Part shown: piece by piece, positions 33,828 through 41,998 of the stretch | Position numbering within the stretch: the stretch's first letter is position 1 | Layout of the letters: the number at the start of each line of letters is the position of its first letter | Assembly (NCBI GenBank): GCA_035525375.1 | Contig: DATLEI010000093.1 | Span: 1-64,000, forward strand | DNA length: 64,000 bases | Direction of reading: 5' to 3' | DNA from: JALZBN01 sp035525375 | GTDB taxonomy: Bacteria > Actinomycetota > Acidimicrobiia > Acidimicrobiales > AC-14 | Program-made: the position numbers and the translations under genes | Notes under the pieces: model-generated | What the model was told of the DNA's origin: nothing | The model's database searches: none | What the model saw: only the letters and a program-made list of their open reading frames with translations

Positions 33828-35185
33828 TGCGAATGCTCTATCACCCGGCGGCCGGGCATGCGGACCCAGCTCATCAACTCAACGTCCGGCACCCGCTGGA
33901 CGGACCGCAGCCGGCGGCGGTCGCCGAGCGCGTCGGGGAGCAGGCGAGCGAAGTCGACAAATGACCGCATCCGGCGCTCGACGGTCTCCAGCGACGGCTT
34001 GGCGCCGCGAGCTAGCGGCGACACGACGTCACGTCGGAAGTAGGAACCAGTTACCAGTACGTGCCGCAGCGCAGCCCGAGCCGCCAGTGATGCAGGCGCG
34101 TTACGGGTCAGGGTGAGGAGTCGGTTGCGTTCGACGTAGTGGTCGAAAAGCGCCGAGCCCTCGACCGTCGTGGCCGAGTGCACGTGGCGCACCACGGCGT
34201 CGGGAACGTAGACGTGGCGCCACCCGAGGGCGCGGCCCCGCCAGGAGAGGTCGAGGTCTTCGTAGTAGAGAAAGAAGCGGTCATCGAAGCCGCCGACCTC
34301 GTCGAGGTAACGGCGGGACAGGAGCACACCCGCGCCGCACCAGGCGAACACTTCCTCGGACTCGGTGAAGTTCTCGTCGGCGGGTTGCAGGTACCCACGG
34401 TCGGCCCCGTGCCCATCGGCGAGCAGAACCGACCCGACGTTGTTCACGACGTCAAGCGGCTCGCCACCGAGCGGCACGTCGTACAAGTCAGCCTCATCGG
34501 ACACGATGTGTTCCACGCGGTTGTGTCCCGAGCGGATCACGACAGTGCACTTGTCGTCAGCTGACAGCTTGAATCTGCACGAGGGCAGCGAGCCGGTGGC
34601 CGGTACTGGGATCCGAACATGCCCAGCGCCATCGGTCCACTCGAAAGGGGACCGGTCGTTTGGGTCGTGCTCGAGTCCCCAGAAACCGCTGACCAGTTGA
34701 ACGGACCCCCAGGCGTCGTCACCGTCGATCTGGACCCCGCTCAGTCGCACCCCCAGGGCCCGCTTGTCCCCCCGACCGCGCCGGCGCACTTCGGACTCCA
34801 AAAACACATCAACGAAGGCGCCGTCAAACAGGATCTTCGGGAGCGCAGCACCGACGTCCGGTTGATTTTCGAGCACGTCGACGAGGGGCATCAGCCAGCC
34901 CGGCTCGACGCGGGCGTCGTTGTTGACTAGTCCGATGAAATCGGCATCGCTGAGGAGGTCGAAGCCGGCATTGCAGGCTCCTCCGAACCCGATATTGGCG
35001 CCGGTCTCCAGCACGGTCACGTCGGAATGGGACGCCGAAACCTGGGCAACGACGCCGTCGGAGGAGGCATTGTCGACGAGCACAACCCGCAGGCCATCAG
35101 GGGGCCAGTCGGTTCGTGCCAGGCTCCGTAAACAGCGGAGCGTCAGGTCGCCGCCGTTGTGGTTCACGACGATGATGCCGACCAT
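33824..35185 (-). CDS. GT2 glycosyltransferase with a beta-rich insertion in the catalytic domain
   Basis: A 453-residue rhamnosyltransferase-like GT-A enzyme. It has VGIIVVNHNGGDLTLRCL, LVDNASSDG (36-44), NND at 88-90, and later GVLLSRRYLDEVGGFDDRFF and YYEDLDLSWRG. Between strand PKILF (about 116-120) and GAGVLL an extra block of about 150 residues is inserted (about 125-275). It contains two Cys and beta-rich runs such as WTDGAGHVRIPVPATG. Normal family members have about 10-20 residues there. The ATG at 35185 starts the fold directly; an ATG at 35227 is possible but would overlap the divergent gene's ATG. Confidence 0.86.
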   Translation of the reverse strand: MVGIIVVNHNGGDLTLRCLRSLARTDWPPDGLRVVLVDNASSDGVVAQVSASHSDVTVLETGANIGFGGACNAGFDLLSDADFIGLVNNDARVEPGWLMPLVDVLENQPDVGAALPKILFDGAFVDVFLESEVRRRGRGDKRALGVRLSGVQIDGDDAWGSVQLVSGFWGLEHDPNDRSPFEWTDGAGHVRIPVPATGSLPSCRFKLSADDKCTVVIRSGHNRVEHIVSDEADLYDVPLGGEPLDVVNNVGSVLLADGHGADRGYLQPADENFTESEEVFAWCGAGVLLSRRYLDEVGGFDDRFFLYYEDLDLSWRGRALGWRHVYVPDAVVRHVHSATTVEGSALFDHYVERNRLLTLTRNAPASLAARAALRHVLVTGSYFRRDVVSPLARGAKPSLETVERRMRSFVDFARLLPDALGDRRRLRSVQRVPDVELMSWVRMPGRRVIEHSQ

Positions 35186-35225
35186 AGGCACGGCGCCCTG
35201 CCGGCGACCGGTAGCCTTTTGCGCC

Positions 35226-36836
35226 ATGCGGACACGGACACTACTAGTCGCCTGTGCAATTGGATTACTCGGCACGCTTGCGCCGACTGTCGCTGGCACA
35301 GCTCAGGCGCAGACTTCCCAGACGGCTTCGCCCACCCCTAGCGACCAGGCGGCTGCGGCTGCAGCCGGGCGCCAGGCGGGACCCCAGCGGGTGACGGCGA
35401 ACGCCGGGCCGGTGACGGCCCAGGCCGGGCCGATCAGCTTCCGGGTCTACGCCACCCAATATGCGCCGAACACTCCCGGCAGCGTCGAGGTCGCGGTTCC
35501 TGACCAGTGCGTCAAGTTCGCGTCCCTCCGGAACACGGCCGCCCTGGCCCAGAACCAGTGCCCGGCCGGGTACCCGCTCGGGCTCGATTACAGCGTGGAC
35601 ATCAGCCGTGACACCGGCCAGTCCGCCAGAGTTCAAGTCAAAGACGTCGGACCTTGGAACCTCAATGACAATTACTGGGACCCCCCGTCGGGCCCTCGTC
35701 CCCGCCGCAACTTCATCGACCTTCCCCAGGGCCGGCCGGAGGCCCAAGCCGCCTTCTACGACAGCTACAACGCCAAGGCCAACTGCCTGAACCTCGACGG
35801 CACCCCGAGCGGTCGTACGGCCGGCGCGGATGCGATGAACCGTTGCGTCCTCAACCCCGCGGGCATCGACCTCTCGCTCGCAGCCGCATCGCAACTGGGG
35901 CTCGGCGCGGGACAGAACGACTGGGTCAACGTCACCTTCCGCTGGGAGGCCGACCCGGCCACGCTGACGAACGACCCTGATGACGTGCGCGCTCCCCGCG
36001 TTGGTGTGATCAACGGCTGCTCGGGCGGCTACGTCAAGGGTGGGCCGCTCACCAGCGCCTTCCGCCAGCAGCTCAACTGCGGTGACGCCAAGGCCCTGAA
36101 ACTCGGCGGTAGCAGGGTCGCCGTGATCAACGCGTGCGGCGGCGCGTACGTGAAGGATGGTGCCCTCAGCGGACCGTTCACCTCAATGTTGAACTGCAAC
36201 GACGGTAAGGCCATCGAGGTGTCTCCCGATCGGGTGGCCGTCATCAATGGCTGCGGCGGGGCGTACGTAAAGGAAGGCGTGCTGTCGGCACCTTTCCGCC
36301 AGCAGCTCAACTGCGGCGACGCCCGGATGGTGAGTCTCGGTGGCAGCAGCGTGGGCCTGCCGCAGCGCGTGGGTGTCGTCAACTCATGCGGTGGCGCGTA
36401 CGTAAAGGAAGGCGCCCTCACCAACCCCTTCATCCAGCAACTCAACTGCAATGATGCGTTCGCCGTGGTTGTGAGCTCGAACCGGGTGGGTGTCATCAGC
36501 GGTTGTGGTGCCTTCTACGTCAAGGAAGGACCCCTGAGCGCCCCGTTCCACCTACAGACCGGTTGCGGTGACGTCCGGTCGATTGCTGTCACCAACGACC
36601 GAGTGGCCGTTATCAACGGCTGTGGGGCGCTGTACGTGAAAGAGGGCGCGCTCGGGAACCCGTTCCGCCAGCAGACCGGTTGCAACGACGCCCAGGCGGT
36701 GGCCCTTGCGGGTGAACGGGTGGGCCTCATCAGCGGCTGCGGCGCGGCCTACGTGAAGGAAGGCCCCCTGAGCTCGGGGTTCCGGCAACAGCTCGGTTGT
36801 GGCGACGCCCGGGCGATCTCCCTCTCGACCTTCTAG
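35226..36836 (+). CDS. Secreted protein: probable double-psi barrel plus seven 39-residue Cys-paired repeats (propeller A)
   Basis: 536 residues. A signal peptide (1 to about 28, ending in TAQAQT) and an Ala/Gln-rich linker come first. A domain at about 68-245 follows, with ARVQVKDVGPWNLNDNYWDP, RRNFIDLPQGRPEAQAAFYD and NPAGIDLSLA. That pattern resembles RlpA/3D-type double-psi beta-barrels of wall-lytic proteins (family call from memory, moderate). From residue 258 seven tandem units of 39 residues follow, the third longer by 6 and the last ending exactly at F536. They follow the pattern RVGVINGCGGAYVKEGxLSx, then PFxQQLNCGDAxAVxL. Two conserved Cys occur per unit. Open frame exists upstream, but the ATG at 35226 precedes the signal peptide. 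It is first in a plus operon. Confidence 0.85.
   Translation: MRTRTLLVACAIGLLGTLAPTVAGTAQAQTSQTASPTPSDQAAAAAAGRQAGPQRVTANAGPVTAQAGPISFRVYATQYAPNTPGSVEVAVPDQCVKFASLRNTAALAQNQCPAGYPLGLDYSVDISRDTGQSARVQVKDVGPWNLNDNYWDPPSGPRPRRNFIDLPQGRPEAQAAFYDSYNAKANCLNLDGTPSGRTAGADAMNRCVLNPAGIDLSLAAASQLGLGAGQNDWVNVTFRWEADPATLTNDPDDVRAPRVGVINGCSGGYVKGGPLTSAFRQQLNCGDAKALKLGGSRVAVINACGGAYVKDGALSGPFTSMLNCNDGKAIEVSPDRVAVINGCGGAYVKEGVLSAPFRQQLNCGDARMVSLGGSSVGLPQRVGVVNSCGGAYVKEGALTNPFIQQLNCNDAFAVVVSSNRVGVISGCGAFYVKEGPLSAPFHLQTGCGDVRSIAVTNDRVAVINGCGALYVKEGALGNPFRQQTGCNDAQAVALAGERVGLISGCGAAYVKEGPLSSGFRQQLGCGDARAISLSTF
35997..36833 (+). repeat. Seven tandem ~117-bp coding repeats (propeller A)
   Basis: Units begin at protein residues 258, 297, 336, 381, 420, 459 and 498. 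Each is 39 codons; unit 3 carries 6 extra codons (SVGLPQ). Conserved positions are R1, C8, YVKEG at 12-16, F22 and C28 followed by D30. They are related to, and in the same order as, the repeats at 41145-41972. These are protein repeats, not a CRISPR array. Confidence 0.92.
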
Positions 36837-36892
36837 TCCACGTATGATTCACGTAGGGACGCGCCGGGTGTCCCATCCCTGCGGGAGCACGT

Positions 36893-37627
36893 TTGGCTGA
36901 CCAACTGTTGTCTGTGATCGTGCCTGTCATGGACGAGGTCGCAACGGTTGCGGACCTCATCACGTCGATCGAGGAAACCGACGTGCCGGCCATGGAAAAA
37001 GAGGTCATCGTTGTCGACGATGGCTCTACCGACGGCACTCACGACATCCTGCGAAAGTATGAAGGTCGTCAGGGCTTCACCGTCGTCTACCACGATCGCA
37101 ACCGGGGCAAGGGCATGGCGGTGCGCACCGCGATCGAGCACATGAAGGGCTCGATTGCCATCATCCAGGACGCCGACCACGAGTACGACCCGTCGGAGTA
37201 CCCGGCTCTTGTGGAGCCAATCCTGAATGGCACCACCAGGGTCGTCTACGGAAGCCGTTTCCTCGGCTCCCCTCAGGGCATGGCTCTGCCGAACCTGCTC
37301 GCCAACAAGGTCCTGGCGGGCATGGCCGGCATGATCGGGCCATCGCGAATCACGGACGAGGCGACCTGCTTCAAGGTCTTCGACGCCGACCTGCTGCGGT
37401 CCCTGCCGCTGCGCTGTGAGCGCTTCGAGTTCTGCCCCGAAGTCACCGGGCTCCTGCAGGGCATGGGCGAACCGATTCTCGAGGTGCCCATCCGGTACCG
37501 CGCCCGGGCTCGTGACGCGGGCAAGAAGGTTCGGGCGAAGGACGGGTTCACTGCGGTGTGGTGGCTCCTCTGGAGTCGCTACGGCCGCCGAACGGAACAG
37601 AGGGTCGCCGCCCTTCAGTGTCAGTAG
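36893..37627 (+). CDS. GT2 polyprenyl-phosphate sugar synthase-like glycosyltransferase (DPM1 type)
   Basis: A 244-residue GT-A enzyme without a membrane tail. LSVIVPVMDEVATVADLI, VDDGSTDGT (41-49), RGKGMAVRTAIEHMKG, QDAD (92-95), YGSRFLG and DEATCFKVFDADLL match the dolichol/polyprenyl-phosphate mannose or glucose synthase group. It would charge a polyprenyl phosphate with one sugar at the cytoplasmic face. That would supply a donor for the YfhO-like protein encoded immediately downstream. The TTG start has GGGAG 5-6 nt upstream. It ends overlapping the next gene. Confidence 0.9.
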   Translation: MADQLLSVIVPVMDEVATVADLITSIEETDVPAMEKEVIVVDDGSTDGTHDILRKYEGRQGFTVVYHDRNRGKGMAVRTAIEHMKGSIAIIQDADHEYDPSEYPALVEPILNGTTRVVYGSRFLGSPQGMALPNLLANKVLAGMAGMIGPSRITDEATCFKVFDADLLRSLPLRCERFEFCPEVTGLLQGMGEPILEVPIRYRARARDAGKKVRAKDGFTAVWWLLWSRYGRRTEQRVAALQCQ

Positions 37628-40023
37628 CCTCTCGCCGAGGCCCCAAGCCCAAGCTGGGTGTTGGGGTCACGGCGGTCGCCGTTATTTTCGCTCTGTGTGT
37701 TGCGCTGTGGGCGACCGTGCTCACGGGCGACAAGACGCTCATCGGCGGCGACATCCTCTACCAGTACAAGCCGTGGGCCAGTCAGCCTGACGCCCACCAG
37801 CCGCGCAACACCTACGTCGGCGATCCCGTCACCCAGTTCGTCCCGTGGCTGGGCCTGGTGAAGGATTCACTCCGCGAGGGCGAGCTGCCGCTGTGGAACC
37901 CGCACTCGCTCAGCGGGACGCCGCTGCTTGCCAACGACCAGTCCTCCCCGTTCTCACCTTTCACCCTTTTTGCGGCTCTGTTTCCGCCGGCGCGCGGCAT
38001 CAGTCTCACCATGCTGCTGAAGCTCTGGGTTGCCGGCATCGGCATGGCCTTGTTCATCAAGGTGCACGGGGCGCGGACCTTGGCTTGCGTGGTCGGCGGC
38101 ATCGCCTACGCGACCGGTTCGTTCATGATCGTCTGGCTGGCGTACCCCCACACGTCGGTCGCCGCTCTGGCGCCGTGGCTCTTTGCCACGCTGGCCTGGT
38201 ACCTGAGAGACAGGCGCCCATTGGCGCTTGTGGGATTTGCCGTCGCGGTCGCTTTGCAGTTCTTCGCCGGCCACGCGGAGACGTCGCTTCACGTCGGTTT
38301 CGGTCTGGCTATCTACCTGGTCGTGCGGGTGATCGCCTTGCGCGAGCAGCGGGTCAAGGCGTTCGCGGCGATCTGCGGCGCGGGTGTCCTCGGTTGCCTC
38401 TTGGCCGGCGTTCAACTGCTGCCCTTCCTCGAGAACCTGCCGAGGAGTTCCATCATGGAGGACCGCGAGCGAGGGAATGCCGGCGCGTCGCACCTGCCGC
38501 GCAACGCGCTCACGACATGGGTGGCTCCAAACGGAAGGGGGAGCCCCGGTATCGACGGCAGTGCCGACCGAATACCGGTGTATCCCGAATCGGTCGGCTA
38601 CGTGGGGGCGGGCGCGTTCGTCGCCGCGGGCTTCGGCATCTGGCGTATCAGACGGAAGCGAACCTGGGAGAAGGGCGCGCTTGTCGCAGTGGGCGTCCTG
38701 TGTGGCGCGGTTGTCTACGGCCCGCTGTCCTCGTTAGCGGGCTCGTCACCACTGTTGTCGGTGTCGAACAACTCGCGTTTCCTCGTCGTCCTCATCTTCG
38801 TCGTCGCCGCCCTGGCGGGGCTGGGTCTCGATGATGCCCTCGCCGCCGCTGCGCCGGCACGGCGCTCACTGCGATTGCCACGCGCCGGCGCCCTGGCTCT
38901 CAGCGGACTGGCGCTGCTTGGCCTGGGCGCGACCGTGTTCATCATGTTCGAGTGGCCGCACGACCTGCGGGATTTGCTTCCGACGTTCCGTGACTATTTG
39001 GGCTTCTGGGTTCTCGCCGGCCTCCTTGCCGTTGTGGGCGCCGTTGCGTTGATCGCGGCGAGGCGGCTGGGTGCAAACGAGACAGCCGTTGGAGCCGGCT
39101 TCGTCGCCATCGCCCTCCTCGAAGCGGCCCTCTTTGCCTTTCCCTACAACCCTCGGGTTCCGCCTTCGGAGGTCTTCCCGCCGAGTTCGACGATGGCGTG
39201 GCTCGGAGAGAATGCTCGCGGCGGTTACGTGGCATCGCTCGGACTCGATCTCATCCCTGACTTGTCGGTCGCGTATCGACTCAACGACGTCCGTGGCGTC
39301 GACACCCTCATCAATCGCCGCATTCGCCAGTACTGGGCAGAAGGCGACCCCAAGTACGAGGACGGCTTCCTCTACACAATCCTCGGAACGCCCGATTCGC
39401 GATGGCTGGCGGCCGCAGGGGTGACCCACATGCTCACGTCGGACAAGACGGTTGTCCCGGGGACGAGCCCGGTCTACACCGAGCGTGATGTCGTGGTGTC
39501 GGAGGTTCCCGGGGCGCGACCGTTTGCTTTCGCGGCGCCGTCGACGGTGGCGGTGTCGAATGTCAGGCAGGCCGCGGCCGAGATGATCAAGGACCCGCTC
39601 GGGCCAGTGGCGGTCGAGGTCCCCGAGGGAGCGGATCCCCCACCGGCTACGTCGGCGCCGGCGAGCGTGGCGCTGGGATACCACCGGCCGCAGACGATCG
39701 GCCTCCGCGTCGATGGTGCGACGCCGTCCACCATTGTCGTCCTCCAGACCTACACGCCAGGCTGGGTGGCGCGGGTCGACGGCAAGGAAGTACCGGTTCG
39801 CGCCGCCGACATCCTGTTCCAGTCGATCGATGTTCCGGCCGGCTCCCACCAGGTCACCCTGCGCTACGAGCCGGCCAGCGTGAAGTACGGGCTCGTCGCC
39901 ACGGCACTCGGCTTGCTGCTCACGGTCGGGTTGTCCGCGCTTGCGGTTCGTCGGGCTGGACGGGCGCCGGCGCGCCCTGCGGTGCCAGGCGAACAAGAGG
40001 ACGCTAACCTTTCAGAATCGTGA
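37618..40023 (+). CDS. YfhO-like polytopic membrane protein, putative GT-C-type glycosyltransferase
   Basis: About 801 residues with roughly 12 membrane helices. Near the N-terminus after TM1 is GGDILYQYKPWASQ, followed by DPVTQFVPWLGLVKDSLREG and LPLWNPHSLSGTPLLANDQS. These are the acidic first loop and conserved WNP patch of YfhO proteins. The C-terminus has TYTPGWVARVDGKEVPVRAA, then DVPAGSHQVTLRYEP and a last TM. It probably transfers a sugar from a polyprenyl-phosphate carrier to an exported glycan. The GTG at 37618 (10-bp overlap) is chosen; a GTG at 37558 would add 20 residues and a 70-bp overlap. The stop overlaps the amidase GTG (GTGA). Confidence 0.9.
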   Translation: MSVASRRGPKPKLGVGVTAVAVIFALCVALWATVLTGDKTLIGGDILYQYKPWASQPDAHQPRNTYVGDPVTQFVPWLGLVKDSLREGELPLWNPHSLSGTPLLANDQSSPFSPFTLFAALFPPARGISLTMLLKLWVAGIGMALFIKVHGARTLACVVGGIAYATGSFMIVWLAYPHTSVAALAPWLFATLAWYLRDRRPLALVGFAVAVALQFFAGHAETSLHVGFGLAIYLVVRVIALREQRVKAFAAICGAGVLGCLLAGVQLLPFLENLPRSSIMEDRERGNAGASHLPRNALTTWVAPNGRGSPGIDGSADRIPVYPESVGYVGAGAFVAAGFGIWRIRRKRTWEKGALVAVGVLCGAVVYGPLSSLAGSSPLLSVSNNSRFLVVLIFVVAALAGLGLDDALAAAAPARRSLRLPRAGALALSGLALLGLGATVFIMFEWPHDLRDLLPTFRDYLGFWVLAGLLAVVGAVALIAARRLGANETAVGAGFVAIALLEAALFAFPYNPRVPPSEVFPPSSTMAWLGENARGGYVASLGLDLIPDLSVAYRLNDVRGVDTLINRRIRQYWAEGDPKYEDGFLYTILGTPDSRWLAAAGVTHMLTSDKTVVPGTSPVYTERDVVVSEVPGARPFAFAAPSTVAVSNVRQAAAEMIKDPLGPVAVEVPEGADPPPATSAPASVALGYHRPQTIGLRVDGATPSTIVVLQTYTPGWVARVDGKEVPVRAADILFQSIDVPAGSHQVTLRYEPASVKYGLVATALGLLLTVGLSALAVRRAGRAPARPAVPGEQEDANLSES

Positions 40024-41975
40024 CGGGCATCTCTATCGTGCGACGCGCCCGGCCCTTTCTCTCTAGGCGGCCCCGGATTGCAATTCCCGCGCTCGTTGCC
40101 ACGCTGATGTGGGCTGGCGTGGTCGGCGTGACCTCGCCGTCGACCGTGCCGGCCGCTTCGGCACAGAAGCCCGTCCTCGAGTCCAAGATCCACGATCTGA
40201 GCCGGGCGGCCGTCAAGCAGGGCTGGTCGAAGGCCCTCGACACCGGCCTGCCCACGGAGGCCATCGGCTTCGAGTGGGCTGGCAAGGGTGAGGGCACCGT
40301 TGAGGTGCGCGCCCGTGTCGGCGATGCGTGGGGCCCATGGCAGGCGGCGCGTGGCGACACCGACGAGGGGCCCGATCCCGGGTCACGAGAGGCCCGCAAC
40401 AAGACCGCGGCCGGACCCGTCTGGGTGGGTCGTGATGTGAGCAAAGTCGAGGTGCGAGTCGTCGGTGGCGAGCTCTCCGACCTCAAGATGCACGCCATCC
40501 GGTCTGAACGGGCCACGGGCGTGAGTGGCATGCAGCCCGCTGCCGCCAGCCTCAACGCGCCGGCGATCATCAGCCGCGCCGCGTGGGGCGCCGACGAGTC
40601 GTTCCGCACCATCAACCCCGGTTGCAGCGCTCCGGAATATGCCAACGCCGTTCGCTACGCAGTGCTCCACCACACCGACACCGGCAACGACTACCAACAG
40701 GCCGATGGGCCGGCGCTGGTGCGGTCGATTTACTACTTCCACACGCACACCAACGGCTGGTGCGACATCGGGTACAACCTCCTCATCGACCGCTACGGGC
40801 AGGTCTACGAGGGGCGCTTCGGCGGTGTGGCCCAACCGGTGGTCGGCGCACACGCTGCCAACTACAACACCGGCAGCACAGGGATCGCCCTGATCGGCAA
40901 CTTCAGCAACGTCGCCGTGCCGGGTCCCATGTACTCGGCTCTGCGCACCACGCTCGGTTGGAAGATGTCGATCCACGGGGTCAATCCGCGGGGCCAGGTC
41001 ACGGTGAACGGCCGTGTGATCAACACGATTGTCGGCCATCGCGACGTGAACCCCACCGACTGTCCGGGCCAGTTCGCCTACGGGTTGCTCGACACGTTGC
41101 GGAACCAGGTTGCCAGTGACATTGAGGGTGTCGTCGGACTGCCGCGTGTCGGCGTCATCAACTCGTGCGGTGGCGCCTACGTCAAAGAAGGCTCGCTCAG
41201 CGCGCCGTTCAACCAGCAGCTCAACTGCGGTGACGCGCGAGCGGTTGTGCTCGGGACCAACCGCATCGGCGTCATCAACTCGTGCGGCGGCGCGTACGTG
41301 AAGGAGGGTGCCCTCAATTCCCCCTTCAATGCCCAACTCAACTGTGGGGACGCGCGTGCCGTCGCGCTCACGTCCGAGCGTGTCGGGGTCATCAGCGGCT
41401 GCAGCGCCGCATACGTGAAGGAAGGTGCCCTCAGCAGTCCATTCCGTCAGCAGCTCAATTGCAATGACGGCCGCGCCATCGCCGTCGGAGGCACAACCCT
41501 CAGCCGCTTGGGCGTGATCAACGCCTGCGGCGGCGCGTATGTCAAGGAAGGCCCCCTCAACACGCCCTTCTACTCCCAGCTCGGTTGCGGAGACGGCAAG
41601 GCCATAGCCGTCAGCTCCAATCGGGTGGGCGTGATCAACGGGTGCGGCGCGTTCTACGTCAAGGAGGGCGGCCTCTTCACGCCGTTCCATCAGCAGACCG
41701 GTTGTGGCGACGCCCGGAACATCGCCGTCATCAACGACAGGATTGCCCTCGTGAACGGCTGCGGCGCGCTCTTCGTGAAGGAGGGCCCGCTCAACTCGCC
41801 CTTCAACCAGCTGACCAGTTGTAACGACGCGTTCGCAACTGCGCTGGCCGGCGACAGGGTCGGGGTCATCAGTGGCTGTGGCGCCGCCTACGTGAAAGAG
41901 GGCCCTCTGAGCAACCCCTTCAAACAGCAGCTCAACTGCGGCGACGCCCGTTCGCTGGCTCTTTCCGCTTTCTGA
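40020..41975 (+). CDS. Secreted N-acetylmuramoyl-L-alanine amidase (amidase_2/PGRP) with seven Cys-paired repeats (propeller B)
   Basis: 651 residues. A signal peptide covers about 1-48 (SAQ cleavage region). A beta-rich stalk follows (about 75-165), then an amidase_2/PGRP domain (about 182-365). Typical motifs are IISRAAWGADE, VRYAVLHHTDTG, GWCDIGYNLLIDRYGQVYEG and IVGHRDVNPTDCPG. The zinc ligands H217 (or H218), H340 and C348 are all present, so the enzyme should be active on peptidoglycan peptides. Residues 376-651 are seven 39-residue repeats (unit 3 is 42), the last ending at F651, the C-terminus. A GTGA overlap couples it to the YfhO-like gene. The repeat domain probably directs the enzyme to a wall glycan. 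Confidence 0.92.
   Translation: MTGISIVRRARPFLSRRPRIAIPALVATLMWAGVVGVTSPSTVPAASAQKPVLESKIHDLSRAAVKQGWSKALDTGLPTEAIGFEWAGKGEGTVEVRARVGDAWGPWQAARGDTDEGPDPGSREARNKTAAGPVWVGRDVSKVEVRVVGGELSDLKMHAIRSERATGVSGMQPAAASLNAPAIISRAAWGADESFRTINPGCSAPEYANAVRYAVLHHTDTGNDYQQADGPALVRSIYYFHTHTNGWCDIGYNLLIDRYGQVYEGRFGGVAQPVVGAHAANYNTGSTGIALIGNFSNVAVPGPMYSALRTTLGWKMSIHGVNPRGQVTVNGRVINTIVGHRDVNPTDCPGQFAYGLLDTLRNQVASDIEGVVGLPRVGVINSCGGAYVKEGSLSAPFNQQLNCGDARAVVLGTNRIGVINSCGGAYVKEGALNSPFNAQLNCGDARAVALTSERVGVISGCSAAYVKEGALSSPFRQQLNCNDGRAIAVGGTTLSRLGVINACGGAYVKEGPLNTPFYSQLGCGDGKAIAVSSNRVGVINGCGAFYVKEGGLFTPFHQQTGCGDARNIAVINDRIALVNGCGALFVKEGPLNSPFNQLTSCNDAFATALAGDRVGVISGCGAAYVKEGPLSNPFKQQLNCGDARSLALSAF
41145..41972 (+). 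repeat. Seven tandem ~117-bp coding repeats (propeller B)
   Basis: Units begin at protein residues 376, 415, 454, 496, 535, 574 and 613. Unit 3 has 3 extra codons (TLS), at the same place where propeller A has 6. Each unit has the Cys pair at positions 8 and 28. Units 5, 6 and 7 match units 5, 6 and 7 of propeller A better than their own neighbours. Confidence 0.92.
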
Positions 41976-41998
41976 CCCTGGGAACCTCTCCGTCATCG

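Noticed and set aside
34920..35225. N-terminal extension of the propeller A protein
   Set aside because: The ATG at 35226 begins a proper signal peptide; the upstream part is antisense to the GT2 gene.
38866..39996. 376-residue minus-strand open frame
   Set aside because: Antisense of the YfhO-like gene, Arg/His-rich composition typical of shadow frames.
35997..41972. Regular ~117-bp repeats as a CRISPR or satellite array
   Set aside because: The units are in frame, protein-coding, diverged at synonymous and non-synonymous sites, and have no spacer structure.
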